DNA from: Arenicola marina
Lineage: Eukaryota > Annelida > Polychaeta > Arenicolidae
NCBI GenBank assembly: GCA_964019135.1
Contig: OZ025250.1
Coordinates: 46,221,174-46,285,173 of the forward strand
Length of the DNA stretch: 64,000 nucleotides
Direction: 5' to 3'
This document shows positions 23,791-36,200 of this stretch, one piece after another (the first letter of the stretch is position 1; each line of letters opens with the position of its first letter). Both the position numbers and the translations under genes were made by a program. The notes under the pieces are model-generated. The model did not search any database. It was not told where the DNA came from and was given only the letters and a program-made list of their open reading frames with translations.

Positions 23791-24353
23791 AATTAAGGCA
23801 GAAATAGTATTTCTACCACCAGAAAAATCGAACTAATTCACGGTCCAACAATTGTTTCTAATTAGAAAATTGCTAAATGGGCGTACCACAGTTAAAGCGG
23901 TAATTAAGCTGACCATATTGTTTTATTGATAAACGGGGAGGGGGGGGGGGGGGGACACATTTTATTAGAAGGTTACTGTTGGACTTAACTACAAGAATGA
24001 TATTATACCTAGTTGACCAGAAAGATAGGCCTAATTTTGTATTATACCCCGTTAACTGTGAGAAAGATGTTCATATTCAAAGGCAAAAAAATGTGTTCGT
24101 GCAATAAGGATCTAAGCACTCACACGGGCGGGAAGAGAGTGAGAGAGAGAGAAGGGGAGAGCGGGGAGGGGGGGGGGGTGTGGTCCAGAAGTTCGGAGAC
24201 CTCATGCATCACCTCTAGGCTAAGGGGATAGCCGCAAAGGGGATACGGCTACAATACGGCACAGAATATGGTTTGCCCACCAAAAAAGGGGGATAAACAG
24301 AATTAAACCAAAGCAAGTATAGTATAGTATATCCAACCGGTTGAAAATGCACT
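23791..24353. other. Non-coding DNA
   Basis: Includes a G run at about 23938-23954 and a purine-rich GAGAGA tract near 24140-24180. No gene was recognised. Confidence 0.4.
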
Positions 24354-24396
24354 CACCCCTGGACCCCCACCCCCCCTTGATCCGCCCTTGCATGTA
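24354..24396 (-). mobile_element. Solo MITE end (minus orientation)
   Basis: The minus strand reads GCAAGGGCGGATCAAGG followed by a G run and GTCCAGGGGTGAG, like the ends at 21542 and 22396. Confidence 0.35.
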
Positions 24397-24483
24397 CGAA
24401 CATCTCTATCAACACACGGAAGATCACAGACGAAATATATTGATGTGATGTGCGACAAATTAGATAATTGTCTTGAAACAGTA

Positions 24484-24638
24484 AGGTTCACACTTGTATA
24501 TATATGCAGGTACAGATAGCTGTTGCGAAAAGACGACTCTATCATTATGCAAGCTTGTATAATGAACAGTAAGTTTCCACACTTGTCTAGCTGGCTGGTG
24601 CGAAAGACGACTCAGCTATCATTATGCAAGCTTGTATA
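24484..24638. repeat. Direct repeat, two copies about 77 bp apart
   Basis: The second copy repeats the CACACTTGT start, the GCGAAAAGACGACTC core and the ATCATTATGCAAGCTTG end of the first with small indels. Confidence 0.75.
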
Positions 24639-24985
24639 GCAGGACTGTGATACAGAAAATCGTTGGACTGCCTGATGCTTTACTTTAGTCAAGTAGGATA
24701 GCCTGGTTGCTGTCCTGGGAGAATTCAGAGTCTGTCTGATCTCGCAGTGCAGGTCATAGATCTTTATGCGTCTCACAATTGATATTAAATAATTATAATT
24801 CACATGCAGTATTGAGTAAACAACAATCATCATTCAGAATATACAAATATTGATAAATTAGTCGCCTACAATAGAATATAACACAGAAACTACAAGAGCT
24901 GTGCTGATCACTATTGAATTCTCCCAAGTGAGTCTGGCATGTCAATCAATTTTGTCTCGCCGAGTCACCCGCAGAAATGTTGTAC
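24639..24985. other. Non-coding DNA
   Basis: AT-rich sequence upstream of the CpG-richer segment at 24990. No repeats or genes were recognised. Confidence 0.4.
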
Positions 24986-24989
24986 TCGG

Positions 24990-25112
24990 CGAAAAGTTAC
25001 CGGCTCTCGAGTGTTGAGTGCGTGAGCCTAAAATATGGCGGGAGAATGCGAATAGGCTGCCGTGCGATATGGCGATACCAACGACAAGGAAAAACAGCAG
25101 GATTTCCTGCAG
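24990..25112 (+). promoter_or_regulatory. Possible promoter and first exon ending at a splice donor
   Basis: A local rise in CpG holds AAATATGGCGGGA at 25032-25044, close to the YY1 initiator-type motif. A second ATGGCG at 25069 opens a frame that stays open for 14 codons to a strong donor, CTGCAG|GTAAGG, at 25112/25113. The next in-frame codons after the donor include a stop, as expected if splicing occurs. An ATG at 25035 would make a short upstream frame. No downstream exon was identified, so the gene itself is unproven. Confidence 0.35.
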
Positions 25113-26839
25113 GTAAGGCACCCAGGACTTGAGCGTGAAACACGAGCTGTCCCCTGTCTCAGGCCTGCTACGTCGGCGTGCCGTATGGTGTGCTTTGGGG
25201 AGGTGGATTTTTAACCTGTTTAAGGACAGCTCAGGTCAAACCGGCGAGTGGCTTACTGCGAGTGGGTGTACACTGTCTGTGCCTGTGGTGTATGGCTTTG
25301 CTAGAAAATACAGCTGTGAGCCGGCGAACGGGACTCACGAGAGCCAACCGTAGAGTTAAAAGGCGAACACCGTGTGTGTCCATTACGCGGTAGCTAAATG
25401 CTATCAAGGTGTCGACTTTAGCTGTGGGACTTGTCCTTGTCATAACACACATGTCACTCACTACCAATACCATGGCATGAGCACCATTCGTCCGTTGCCG
25501 TTGGTCCACTTGTGAGTTTGAGTTCGTCAGAACATCGTCTATGTCTATGACGCTGTTCCTGAGCTTTGAGATTTATGACCCTTCCGCTCTGCCACTGGTA
25601 TTGGGGTAAGGCACCGTAAGGTCGACCGTAAGGGTAGACAACTGTACTGTAGTCTGTACTCCTGTTACTGGCAGACTGAACTGGCAGCCTACCGTGCCCG
25701 TGGCCAAAATTATGACGATTCCAGGGTCTGGCTGGGGATGGTCTAGTCTAATACGTATAGGCTGCTTAGTCTCTATGCCTACGCTATGGTATGGGGTGAA
25801 AAAAAGGATCTCAGCTGACACTGCCATACAAATGAAATGTAGCCTGTGTCTGTGAGTGAGTGCCTAGATATAGGGGGGCCTATTCAGAATCTATCGAAGC
25901 GCTGAAATCGTAGTCAGAACACTGATCTGTTTGGACCTGTATCATATAGACTACTCTTGTATATCCTGGTATAGGTCGCTAATTTATGAGCAGTGCTGTG
26001 AAGCTATGGCATATTTTTGCTTTATGTTTGCCTCTTGCTGTCTTAGACACATTTTTGTAGATATTTATATTTTGCTGAAAGCAAAAGTTTTTACAGAACA
26101 CATTTCAGTGACACTGATAAGTCATAGGTGTAAATTACACCGACACCTAAGTCTACAACGGCCAGGCAGTGTAGCAGTGTAGGGCACAAGTCTATACTGA
26201 CCCAAGAGTCTAGACTGCCTTATGGAAAAGAATTTTCAATTAATTATAATTACCAGGAAATGGAGGTCTAAATGTGGGACACAGCATATTTAGATATCAA
26301 CATTTGTTAGGAAGGTGCATAGGATAGATGTAATTTATATTTCCCTCATTTTTTCTATCTAATGTAAGCTTATTGAATGATGAATAGAGAGAGTAACATT
26401 TAGATTGTCACTAGACTACATGTAGATCTACTAGCAGAAATGCAACAGCTTGGAAGAAACAGTGACTGTCTTGAAATTGCATTTGGCATAAGAGGGCTGG
26501 ATGTTTAATTGTATGATTCCATGAAGATTATTGTCTGGTTCATAGATCTATTTCAAAAATAAACTATTTATGGATGGAATAGATACATTTTTTGCTGTGC
26601 TTTTATTAACTTTTATTTCTATCATGTATCAGAAAAAAAATGTGGAACTATAGTTAGCATTTTTGCCATCTATATATAGTATATGATGATCAGATGTGAA
26701 GAAAAACATTTTCTACATAGACATAGAGATATCTTGTTATATAGATGCATCAGATAGATCTTGCAATAAAGCAAATTTATATGTTCTATCAATACCGGTA
26801 CCTATCAATTTTCATGTATTATGATTAGTATGGCAGTGA
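25113..26839. other. Non-coding DNA, possibly intronic
   Basis: Moderately AT-rich, becoming strongly AT-rich after 26200. Open frames of up to 92 codons show no domains. If the donor at 25113 is used, this stretch would be intron. Confidence 0.4.
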
Positions 26840-26854
26840 TTTATTGAGTCAGTC

Positions 26855-27060
26855 ATAATATCTTTATTTTACCAAGAAAAAGACACATGGCAACACAGTT
26901 ACATTTGATGACTTTTAACTGAGGCAATACCTTGGTTGGGACACTCCCAGTCAGACCTAGAAGGCTGCTAGCATTGGAGCTACCCATGATTAGGGGAAAA
27001 TATAATGGTCTCTACAACTGGTGGAATCAAACTACTGCTGCTTCGTAATAATATAAGCTA
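26855..27060 (-). mobile_element. SINE-like candidate
   Basis: On the minus strand a B-box-like AGTTTGATTCCAC (near 27026) is followed by about 150 bases of unique sequence ending GGTAAAATAAAGATATTAT. That AATAAAGATATTAT-type end resembles LINE/SINE 3' tails. There is no second copy in the window for comparison. Confidence 0.3.
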
Positions 27061-27329
27061 AAAGATAAACGTGAGAAATGTGTAATATATACTGGTACTA
27101 AACTTTATCTTGTATGTTGAAAGTAACAACTAAAAGCCAGGTAAGCTTATATGCCTAACATCTGTAACTAAAACAGGTAAGTAGCTTACCTATATGTAAG
27201 TAATTGCACTAAGTAACAGTGAAACCTCATAATAAATAAAAAAATTGACAATTTAATGAATATTGACCACTATAATTTCATGAAATTATCTCTGAATATC
27301 TAAATAAAATAGCATAATAAACCTATTCA

Positions 27330-27850
27330 TGATATATAAGATTATTGGTCTTATATAGTCCCACTGATATATTAGCATATTGGTCCATATGGCCTCACTT
27401 GTATATTAGCATATTGGTCCATATGGACCCACTTAACTATTGGTTCATATGGCTTCACTGATATATTAGCATATTGGTCCATATGGCCTCACTGATGCAT
27501 TAGCATATCGGTCCATATGGCCCCACTGATCTATTAGCATATTGGTCCGTATGGCCCCACTGATATATTAGCATATTGGTCCATATGGCCTCACTGATGC
27601 ATTAGCATATTGGTCCATATTGCCTCACTGATATATTAGCATATTGGTCCATATGGCCCCATTGATATATTAGCATATTGGTCCATATGGCCTCACTGAT
27701 ATATTGTTGTATTTGTCCATATGGCCTCACCGCCATATTAGCATATTGGTCCATATGGCCCCACTGATATATTAGCATATTTGTCCATATAGCTTCACTG
27801 ATGCATTAGCATATTGGTCCATATAGACTCACTCATATATTAGTATATTG
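27330..27850. repeat. 34-bp AT-rich minisatellite, about 15 copies
   Basis: The unit reads GATATATTAGCATATTGG followed by TCCATATGGCCYCACT. Copies vary by point changes, and one is shortened near 27435. Each carries the palindrome CCATATGG. Confidence 0.95.
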
Positions 27851-29371
27851 AATCCGGTTATCACACTGGGATAAGGGATCATAGTCCTGCTGATGTATTT
27901 GAGGAAACAATTTTCAAAGAAAAAGCAGATAGGCATCACTTTAATGCTGTAAATAGATCATTACACAAAGAAGTCATTGCTCAAATGACTTTATATAAGC
28001 CCCATGGCTTATAAAATGAGATCAGAAACTTGAAGAGCTACTGTGAAGACTATGTATAACTGAAGGTTGACGTTAGGGAACCTAAGCCTGGGGTTATATG
28101 TACTTGAATCCGTATTAAACATGTAAAATATCAATATTTGTAGCCATGAAGAGCAAATTTATATTAGAAATAATATTGCTGAAAACAATGGAATTAAAAT
28201 TCTGTAGAGAAGAGAACTGCTGTAAACAATATAATTAAATTTTGAAAGGATAGAATTGCTTACACCATTAAATTCATATTTCTGGAAATAATTGACATCA
28301 GCATTGTATGTAAAAATAAAAATACAACAAAATTATGGATAAAGTATGTTTTATTATACACATTTATATATACCTGTATTTATGGGAAAAAGCAGTGCTA
28401 ATTATATGTGGGTCGCACAGATACTTCTGTTTTAATTGTTTTAATCTTATTTGACTGTTTGTAAGGGACGTTCATGACCGGCGATTCTGTCTCGCATACA
28501 TCTCTGTTACTGGCGATCGTTGTGAGGACCATTTCTCATTAAAAGTCGCCGAGTGCGACTCTTACGACGGCGATAAATCCGAGAAAGTAATCCCGCTCTG
28601 GGAGGGAAGCCCGTGCAATCCTTCGCCCCTTCTGGGGATGGCAATGTCTGAGTAACCGTGTTTACGAGCAAAGAGCTGGATCTTGCGTTTTTGCGACGCG
28701 CGTGTCTTCGGTGGTCAGTCTCGTCTAGGGCGGCACCATGCGCCCCAGTCGTCCCGCGCTCCGTCCATCTGCGTCCACGCCTTTACACGTGCGTCGTCCC
28801 TGGCGACGGATGGCGGGCCTCAGAACCCCTGGATCCACTGAGCGTGATGGGAGGGGGAAAACTGGGGGAGTGGCGGGGCTATATTTGGAAACTCGGGGGA
28901 TGCACGTGGCGGGAATTTCAGCGGGGGAGGAGTTGGTCCCCAAAAGCAGTGGTGGGGAGAGGGGGGGGGGGGGGTGGAAGCCGGGGGGGGGGGGGTTGAG
29001 GGCGGGAGGGTGGAAGGCGGTGGGGGGGGGGGACAGGCTCGGATGCGGGGTGGACGGTCGGAATTGGCTTAACACCGGGATGGCCTCTGGAAAGTAGGGA
29101 AAATGAGAAGAAAACATTTAGGGCATGACTTGAGGCAGGTTTGTCGGATGAAAGGACAGTTCAAACCTAGATCTATATCTGTATAAAGTGGGGATTACTC
29201 CCGGAAACTGATGCGACCGTTCGGATTTACGACCGTTATGGGGCCGTGAATATATCTGGCGCAGAAAAGTGAATTCACTGGTCGGTGCCACGGGATCGCA
29301 AAGACGGCGAGTGGATGGGAATAGCCCGCTAGACGACCGGCGCGGGAGCAAAAGCCGGCACACACACATAT
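27851..29371. other. AT-rich then CpG/G-rich non-coding DNA
   Basis: Composition changes sharply near 28440: AT-rich on the left, CpG-rich with long G runs (28960-29035) on the right. Open frames there are glycine/proline artefacts of the runs. The CpG-rich part could be regulatory, but no definite element was seen. Confidence 0.4.
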
Positions 29372-29582
29372 ATATGAGGGCCCCAGAGGGCCTTTTTCGA
29401 CATGGCGACACGGCGATTTTTAAAATCGACAACGCGACATTGGGGTTGTCTTAGAATCGACATGCGACATAAGACTTAGCGACACGCGACATGGACCTTT
29501 TCTTAAAATCGACACGCGACATGGACCTTTCTTTTAAATCGACACGCGACATGGCTACCCCCCCTCAGGGGCCCTTATATTT
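29372..29582. mobile_element. MITE-like element with internal CGACACGCGACATGG repeats
   Basis: AGGGCCCCAGAGGG at the left is mirrored by CCCTCAGGGGCCCT at the right. Between them lie four or more blocks of ATCGACACGCGACATGG, so it is part transposon-like and part minisatellite. AT-rich TATA sequence flanks both ends. It resembles the more degraded repeat at 10812-11095 in reverse orientation. Confidence 0.45.
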
Positions 29583-30977
29583 AGGGTTGTAAACCCCGCT
29601 CCTCTGCGACCGATTTCAAAACGTAACGACATAAAGCTCTCCCACTCAGTGTCTATATCCGCCATAATCTGATAACATTGACCCCCCCCCCCACACACAC
29701 AGGGACCAATATGGGTGTGTGGGGGGGAGGGGGGGATGGGGGTCCCTTTGTCGACCGAGCTCTCCTACTCTTGCCCTCCCAGACGGGCTGTGCACTATAG
29801 CAGTACATGTATAAGGGTAGTAGAGTTTTTCATAATCTATTAACGGGTACCGCCGTTAGGACTAAAAATGGAAAGGGATATATCCAGGTGTCGTAATATA
29901 ACTTGAGTAACGTCTCGGGCTTCCTGCTGAGCGAGGTGGCGTGACCGGGCAGTGCACCTAGAATATTGTTGTCAGAAGCCCCATTAAGCAGGCCTGAGTG
30001 AGTGACTTTGTCCCAGGGTTTCCCGACCAAAAAAAAATCCCCAGTTAGCCACTCTCCCCTTGCCAATGTATGCTCCGCGTATTCCCTCGCTACAGGCATC
30101 CTCTTCCCTCTCCCTCGTATATATTGTCACCCCGTCTCCTGCCGTGCGACATCTATTACCCCCCCCCCCCTCCCACCCACCTCCGGTAACGTTGGGACCC
30201 TGGCGCCCACATCCAGGGCCGTGGCGGGGAGTCACTCCCCATGCTGTCAGTGCGTATTTTACTGTGTTTTTTCCCCCGTGGCTGTCGTCATTACGCCCCC
30301 AAGTCCAATCCCCTTTCCCTCTTTTTGTTTTTGTATTATAGTATTTTTACCCGCCTTTCATTCTTCCCCCGTTTTTCCCTTCTCCCAAGAAGTCGCTCCC
30401 CTTTCCCTGGCATTGGTCGCCAGTTTTGCTCCAGACTGCCGCAAATTTCGGCTTATCTGGGGGTCGGGGGTTGTGGGTGTGTTGGGGGGGGGGGGGGGAG
30501 GGGGTAGGTGGGTGCTGGGTGTGGGGGGCGGGGGAGTGGACGCGGCGTCGCCGAGAGAAATTGAGTGATGTAAGCAGACTGTGTGACGTGTGTGAAGCAG
30601 GCTGCCGGCCTTCCCACCTTCCTACCTACCAACTGGTCGTGCGCCCGTAGTGGCGACATGTCGTGTAATGGGATGTTTTACGGGGGGTGGAGAGTGCCTT
30701 GGGAGCACGCAGGAGGTTGAATGATCTAGGCATGTAGAGAGATGCCGTATGGTGGTGTGGGGTGGGGAGGGTGAAGAGCGTAGGTGAGACCGAGAAGGTT
30801 TCGAGGGAGGAAACTGGTGGGGTTGAGATGGGTTGGGGGTGGTAGTGTTACATAACCCTGGGCGTCCGTCGTACTCGGCCCGGTGAAAATCTCCGGGGTA
30901 ACTAGGTGGATAGTTGTGGGAGGCGGCCTTTCTGGGGTGGCAATGCACGATGGCAGGGGAGGTACTTACTGCGGGAG
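29583..30977. other. G/C-run-rich non-coding DNA
   Basis: Contains many C and G runs (29680, 29725, 30160, 30485). Overlapping proline/glycine-rich frames on both strands lack domains. Confidence 0.4.
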
Positions 30978-31100
30978 GAGTGGAGGAAGGTGGTTGTGAG
31001 AGGGAGGGTGGGTGGAGGAAGGTGGTTGCAAGAGGGAGAGTGGGTGGAGGAAGGTGGTTGCGAGAGGGAGGGTGGGTGGAGGAAGGTGGTTTTGGGAGGT
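30978..31100. repeat. 32-bp purine-rich minisatellite, about 3.8 copies
   Basis: The unit is TGGAGGAAGGTGGTTGCG followed by AGAGGGAGGGTGGG. It is almost pure purine plus T on the plus strand. Confidence 0.85.
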
Positions 31101-32183
31101 GTGGACGAAGATGGTACTGGCAGGGGACGTGTTATTGGTACTGGCAGGGAGAGGGCGGGGGTGAGTGAAGGGGGCGGTCTGTGGCAATGGTGGTGGGCTG
31201 GGAGGGGAGCGCCCTGATGAATGGCCTACCCTCTCCCTTCCCGGGCCCTGCCTCCCCCTTCCCGGCCCCTGTCTTCCCCTTCCCCCGCTGATGCAGCCCC
31301 TGCCGCGCCATCGGAGCCCCGACCTGGCTCGTCCAGGGTAGGTGGACAATATATGTGCTCCGCGGCTTTTGAGCAAAATGAGGTATTTTTTCTCCAGGGT
31401 TCAACGCCCTGTCGTTCACGGGGCGAGAGCGTCGTCTCCCTCCATCCACCCACCCACCCAGCCTACCCCCAGCCACCTAGCCCCCAGCCCCCTAGCCCCC
31501 ACCCAGCCCCCAGCCACCCACCCAGCCACCCACCCAGCCAGTATAGTAGTACTGACCTGCAGTGAAAGACCCCGGCGGGGGCTCGGGTGGCCAGCCAGTG
31601 AGCCAGTGTTCTTCCTCACATTCCCGCAAACACCACCCCGAAAAAAGCCTCGAGCCAAGGGAAAAAGGAGGAGAAACTCTGTATCAACCCTTTGAGCGTG
31701 CGTCGTGATCGTTAAATCCTCTGTACGCGTTATTCTGCCGGGGTGTTACCGGTTTTGTGCAGAGCAACTTGTTGCCCAACCTGTTGGTGAGCACATTCAA
31801 ATTGTCAGTCATTACGCAGATCTTGCGTGAATTTGATTGTCGCACAAGTGGCCAAAGCGTCATTTTGAAATTGCAATTCAAGAGTTTTGGGGCAATATTC
31901 CAATATTTAAAAGTGATCGGCGCTGTACAACCACAATTTAGATCGCAAGTAAACGGTGCTTTTCGCTATAGTTTACACCCCAACAAGTATTTTTACACAA
32001 TTCCGCTGTCATGAACGAGAAGTTGACGTTCACGATGACAGCACAACGCCAGTGATCGGCACCCGGGGCCGATTTCATTCAATGATTAATAATTTTAATT
32101 TCCTTTCATCACGCGCGTTACAAAGTGCCAAAACAAAAGCAATGGTCTATTCTCGGGATGGCAAAGAGAGTTAATCGCTACCC
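31101..32183. other. Non-coding DNA
   Basis: C-rich short repeats occur at 31225-31290 and 31440-31540 (CCCCCAGCCACC-like), then ordinary sequence. No frame is recognisable as a protein. Confidence 0.4.
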
Positions 32184-32259
32184 TGTCTTTGTCCTGTGCC
32201 TATGTTTAGGGTCAGCAATACCGTCTTTGTCCTGTGCCTATGTTTAGGGTCAGCAATAC
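32184..32259. repeat. 38-bp direct duplication
   Basis: Two essentially identical tandem copies, the first from 32184 and the second from 32222, starting GTCTTTGTCCTGTGCC. A recent two-copy tandem event. Confidence 0.9.
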
Positions 32260-32605
32260 AGCGTTCCAGTGTTGCTGCCCGATAACTGACTTTCTCTGAT
32301 TGATGCATTCGTCTGGCGCAATGCATATGTACATATATATGTACTGTCGCTGTAATCAAAATTGATGAGAAAAAACGCAATCGGCTTAAACCAGAGTGAC
32401 ACATATAGTCCCCATACTGCCATGACTACCTACGAAACGTTTGATACAAAGAAATCTGATGAAATTAATCCCAGCATCTACCCCTCAAGGTAAGCCTGAC
32501 GTAAAGGGAAGTCCGAATGCAAAATTTGTTAAAGTGTTAATGAACTAATGCCCAGGGTGCACATGTGCAAGCAGGTATACCATGGTACCAGGTATAGCTT
32601 GGCAA
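32260..32605. other. Non-coding DNA
   Basis: Mixed sequence before the 20-bp array. Nothing was recognised. Confidence 0.4.
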
Positions 32606-33277
32606 CGGACGGACGTTTGTAGCTGGGGCAGACGTCTGTAGCTGGGGCAGACGTTTGTAGCTGGGGCGGACGTCTGTAGCTGGGGCAGACGTCTGTAGCT
32701 GGGGCAGACGTCTGTAGCTGGGGCAGACGTTTGTAGCTGGGGCGGACGTCTGTAGCTGGGGCAGACGTCTGTAGCTGGAGCAGACGTCTGTAGTTGGGGC
32801 GGACGTCTGTAGCTGGGGCGGACGTCTGTAGTTGGGGCGGACGTCTGTAGCTGGGGCGGACGTCTGTAGTTGGGGCGGACGTCTGTAGCTGGGGCAGACG
32901 TCTGTAGCTGGGTCAGACGTCTGTAGTTAGGGCAGACCTCTGTAGTTGGGGCAGACCTCTGTAGTTGGGGCGGACGTCTGTAGCTGGGGCAGACGTTTGT
33001 AGCTGGGGCGGACGTCTGTAGCTGGGGCAGACGTCTGTAGCTGGAGCAGACGTCTGTAGTTGGGGCGGACGTCTGTAGCTGGGGCGGACGTCTGTAGTTG
33101 GGACGGACGTCTGTAGCTGGGGCAGACGTCTGTAGCTGGGGCAGACGTCTGTAGTTGGGGCAGACCTCTGTAGTTGGGGCGGACGTCTGTAGCTGGGGCA
33201 GACGTCTGTAGCTGGGGCAGACGTCTGTAGCTGGGGCAGACGTCTGTAGCTGGGGTAGACCTCCGTAGCTGGGGCAA
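32606..33277. repeat. 20-bp minisatellite with CAGACGTCTG palindrome, about 33 copies
   Basis: The unit is GACGTCTGTAGCTGGGGCAG. Many units contain the perfect 10-bp palindrome CAGACGTCTG; others carry CGGACGTCTG or ACGTTTG. A variant block near 32740-32900 recurs near 33000-33110, pointing to internal duplication. Minus-strand frames (QLQTSAPATDV) are artefacts. Confidence 0.95.
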
Positions 33278-36200
33278 TGATGGAGACAGCTGCGCCCGCT
33301 TCGGGGTGACAGTTTGATGAGGAGGTCGCCATGGCTTCTGCTCGCTATGTTTGGAGTCAGGGGACACCATTATCTCTCCACCTTGCCCCCCCCCCCCACC
33401 CCACCCCCTTGCCAACCGCAACCATGCAATACCCCTGGATGGCGACACATACATTTCAGTGTTTCCTTTCTCCTTTAATACTCGTCCACCTCGGCAGCGC
33501 GTCGGTCGCTCCATCGCTGCACTAAACCCCATGACGGACGAGTCTCGAGACTGATTAATGGACGGACATTAACCGTTTATGCCGATCTGTCGGTCTTACA
33601 GCTTTATGCTGCAATCAATGAATTCAACCTGGGAGGCTGGGGTAGGGGTCGTTACAGTGTGTGTGTGGGGGGGGGGGGGTCAAGTGCGCGACAGACAGCG
33701 GGGTGTAGGGGGGCCGTTTGCCGCATATATGCGGTGGTGCGGGAGCTGGGGGAGAGGGGGGGGGGCTGGCCGGGGAGTATAGGTGGAGGGTAGAGGCGGT
33801 CAGTAACCGCCCCTGTTCACGCCCTCAGGGTCAGACGGACTGGGCCTGCACTGGCGGCCCTGGCCCGGGATGGTGCTTATAATACTCTTTTTAAAGTGAC
33901 ATCAAATACCGTAATTACTGGGTCCAAAACGAGACGTCGCGGGGTTGAGCGGTGCTGCTGCCGCGGGGGTGCCTTTTCAGGCTGTATGGTCGGATTTTAG
34001 TACTCGGCGGGATTACGGACAGTCGCACAAAAAAGTGCTGACGCAAGCAATTTATTTGCGGCGTCTGTGGGAGGTCGTTGGGTACGGCGAGTCGGGTGAG
34101 CGGGCGTATAACAAACCGCAGCGGGGAAGTCAAAACGGGGAAAGCCACGTGCGTCTGCAGCGAACGGGCGGGCGGGCGGGGGGACTTTAACGCGGTTATA
34201 TTTTATCTCGTAACGTAAATTGCCGGACGGCATCAAAGGTCTGGTAGTCTCACCGTGCGCATAGACAAAGCAGGCGGGCTAGCCGCGAGAGGTATGATAT
34301 TTCATTATTTATCGATAGTAATTGCGGAAGCTAAGTAGCATTCTCAGCATCGCTGCAAAACGCTCGCCGATGCCCCTCGCCGATAGACTCCCGTGTGAGT
34401 TTTACTTGTGGCCATTGTTGAGTATTTTCATCGCCCGCTCGGAACGGACAGACTGAACCGTTCCTCTGACACTGACGCTGGTACAAATGCGCTGATGCGA
34501 TGGTAAACTCACTCCCGCTCCCGTGGCTCTTGATCTGTTTGCATCGGTTTGGTTTGAACAGCGTTTGCCGCTGTTTTAAGCAAGCAATCAGGCCGCTCTC
34601 CATTGCGATAAAGACTCGCTGATGTGCTGATTTGCTTCACAACTGAGCCTAATGTACCGACACCACCCTTTTATTCACCCCGTCTACCCCTACTCCATCC
34701 CTAATTACCTCGCCCCCCCCCCCTCCTCCTCCCCCTCCACCACCTACTCTTATTACCCCCGCCTACCCCCACGCCCTGCCTAGTCATCCGCCGACACCTA
34801 CTCGTATGCCCTCCTCCCCTCCTTCCCCCAACCTCACCGCCCACCCCTGGAGGAACCGACGCGCGTGTGATGAGCCCCCCACCCCTCACGCCCCACCCCC
34901 CCCCCCCACGCCCCACCCCCAGAAGTCATTACATCGCCATAAAAGCCTATCGGGGGGGCTAACTGGAACCATCTGCCTCTCACCGGGGCCTGCTAACACT
35001 GTAGGCTCAGACATAGCCCCATAGGTACAGCTACCGCTGGCGGCAATTAAATTAAACGGTCAAGGCTGTGCCACGAGTGTTGTTTCTCTTTGAAATGTTA
35101 CACTTGATTATACTGCGGTAAATAGCATTCGAGATTTATGCTTCGCATATCCTTGTTAATTGCACGTTCGCTGTACATGCTTTCAGAATTGTTTGGCATT
35201 TATGATAATTGACTATAATACACATCAGAAAGCAGGGAGGAGAGGAGAAGACTATAATACACATCAAAAAGCAGGGAGGAGAGGTTTTGTTTTGTTTTGT
35301 GGTGTCCCGGGATGGACACGTTTGCCATATAACATCCGAAACGGCGATGTTTATAAGGTTTCTGAATTTATAAAATGAAACAATCGAGTTTTCTGCATAT
35401 TGTGATATATATGTCACCTGGGCTTAGTTTCGGTGGGAAACAGCTCGATATGCAACTTTAAATCTATTCATACAGGAAAATTTGCGTTTTGAAATGTTAT
35501 GAATGGAAACGCTGTGTTTAGATTGTTATTGGATAACAATACACTTACGGTATGCAAGCCACTTAGGTAGAACATTGCTGCATGAGAAGCTTTAAACAGT
35601 TACATGTATATACACTATACAGAGCCAAATCATGCAGAAATGTCATTGCCTTACAAAATGATCTTAAAAATGGAAGATTGAATGATTTAACTGACATTAA
35701 AGCTCTGGTCCAATGGAGAGCGCCGCAAACAGCTCCAGCTCATGAACAGATATAGATCTAGAAATCCATACGTCACTAGAGAATAAATGATGAAGCTTCG
35801 TTGCTCATATCTATCCAATGCAAAGCAAAATTTTAAAGAGTGGGGCTTCGAAGTTTCAGCTTCAAACAGTTTCATATCCGACCTTTCCGCGGAGTGTCGC
35901 TTTTAACTGTTCTTCCACTGAATCAATCGTGAATTGGACCAGATACGTATTATTGCAAGCGGTCGCGACGTAGATATTGCTTCGTTGATTTGAAATGGGT
36001 GTTGTGTGGGGATGGGGGCAGGGAGGGAGGGAGAAGGGGGAGGGGGGGGGGGGGTAGTGCGACCCTTGGGGTCCCTGCGGTTTATCCCGATGTAAGGAAA
36101 CGATGGTCTTTTACGACCTGAATATGTCGCGAATCACGCCATGTATTGTCGCTCAGAACGTTGTTCACTTGGATGCCATTCCGATTAATGGACCCAGTTG

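Noticed and set aside
28658-31695. Proline/glycine/arginine-rich frames of 80-188 codons
   Set aside because: Caused by G and C runs; frames overlap on both strands and have no recognisable motif.
35687-35875. Short minus-strand gene
   Set aside because: 62 codons, no motif, in AT-rich DNA where such frames are common by chance.
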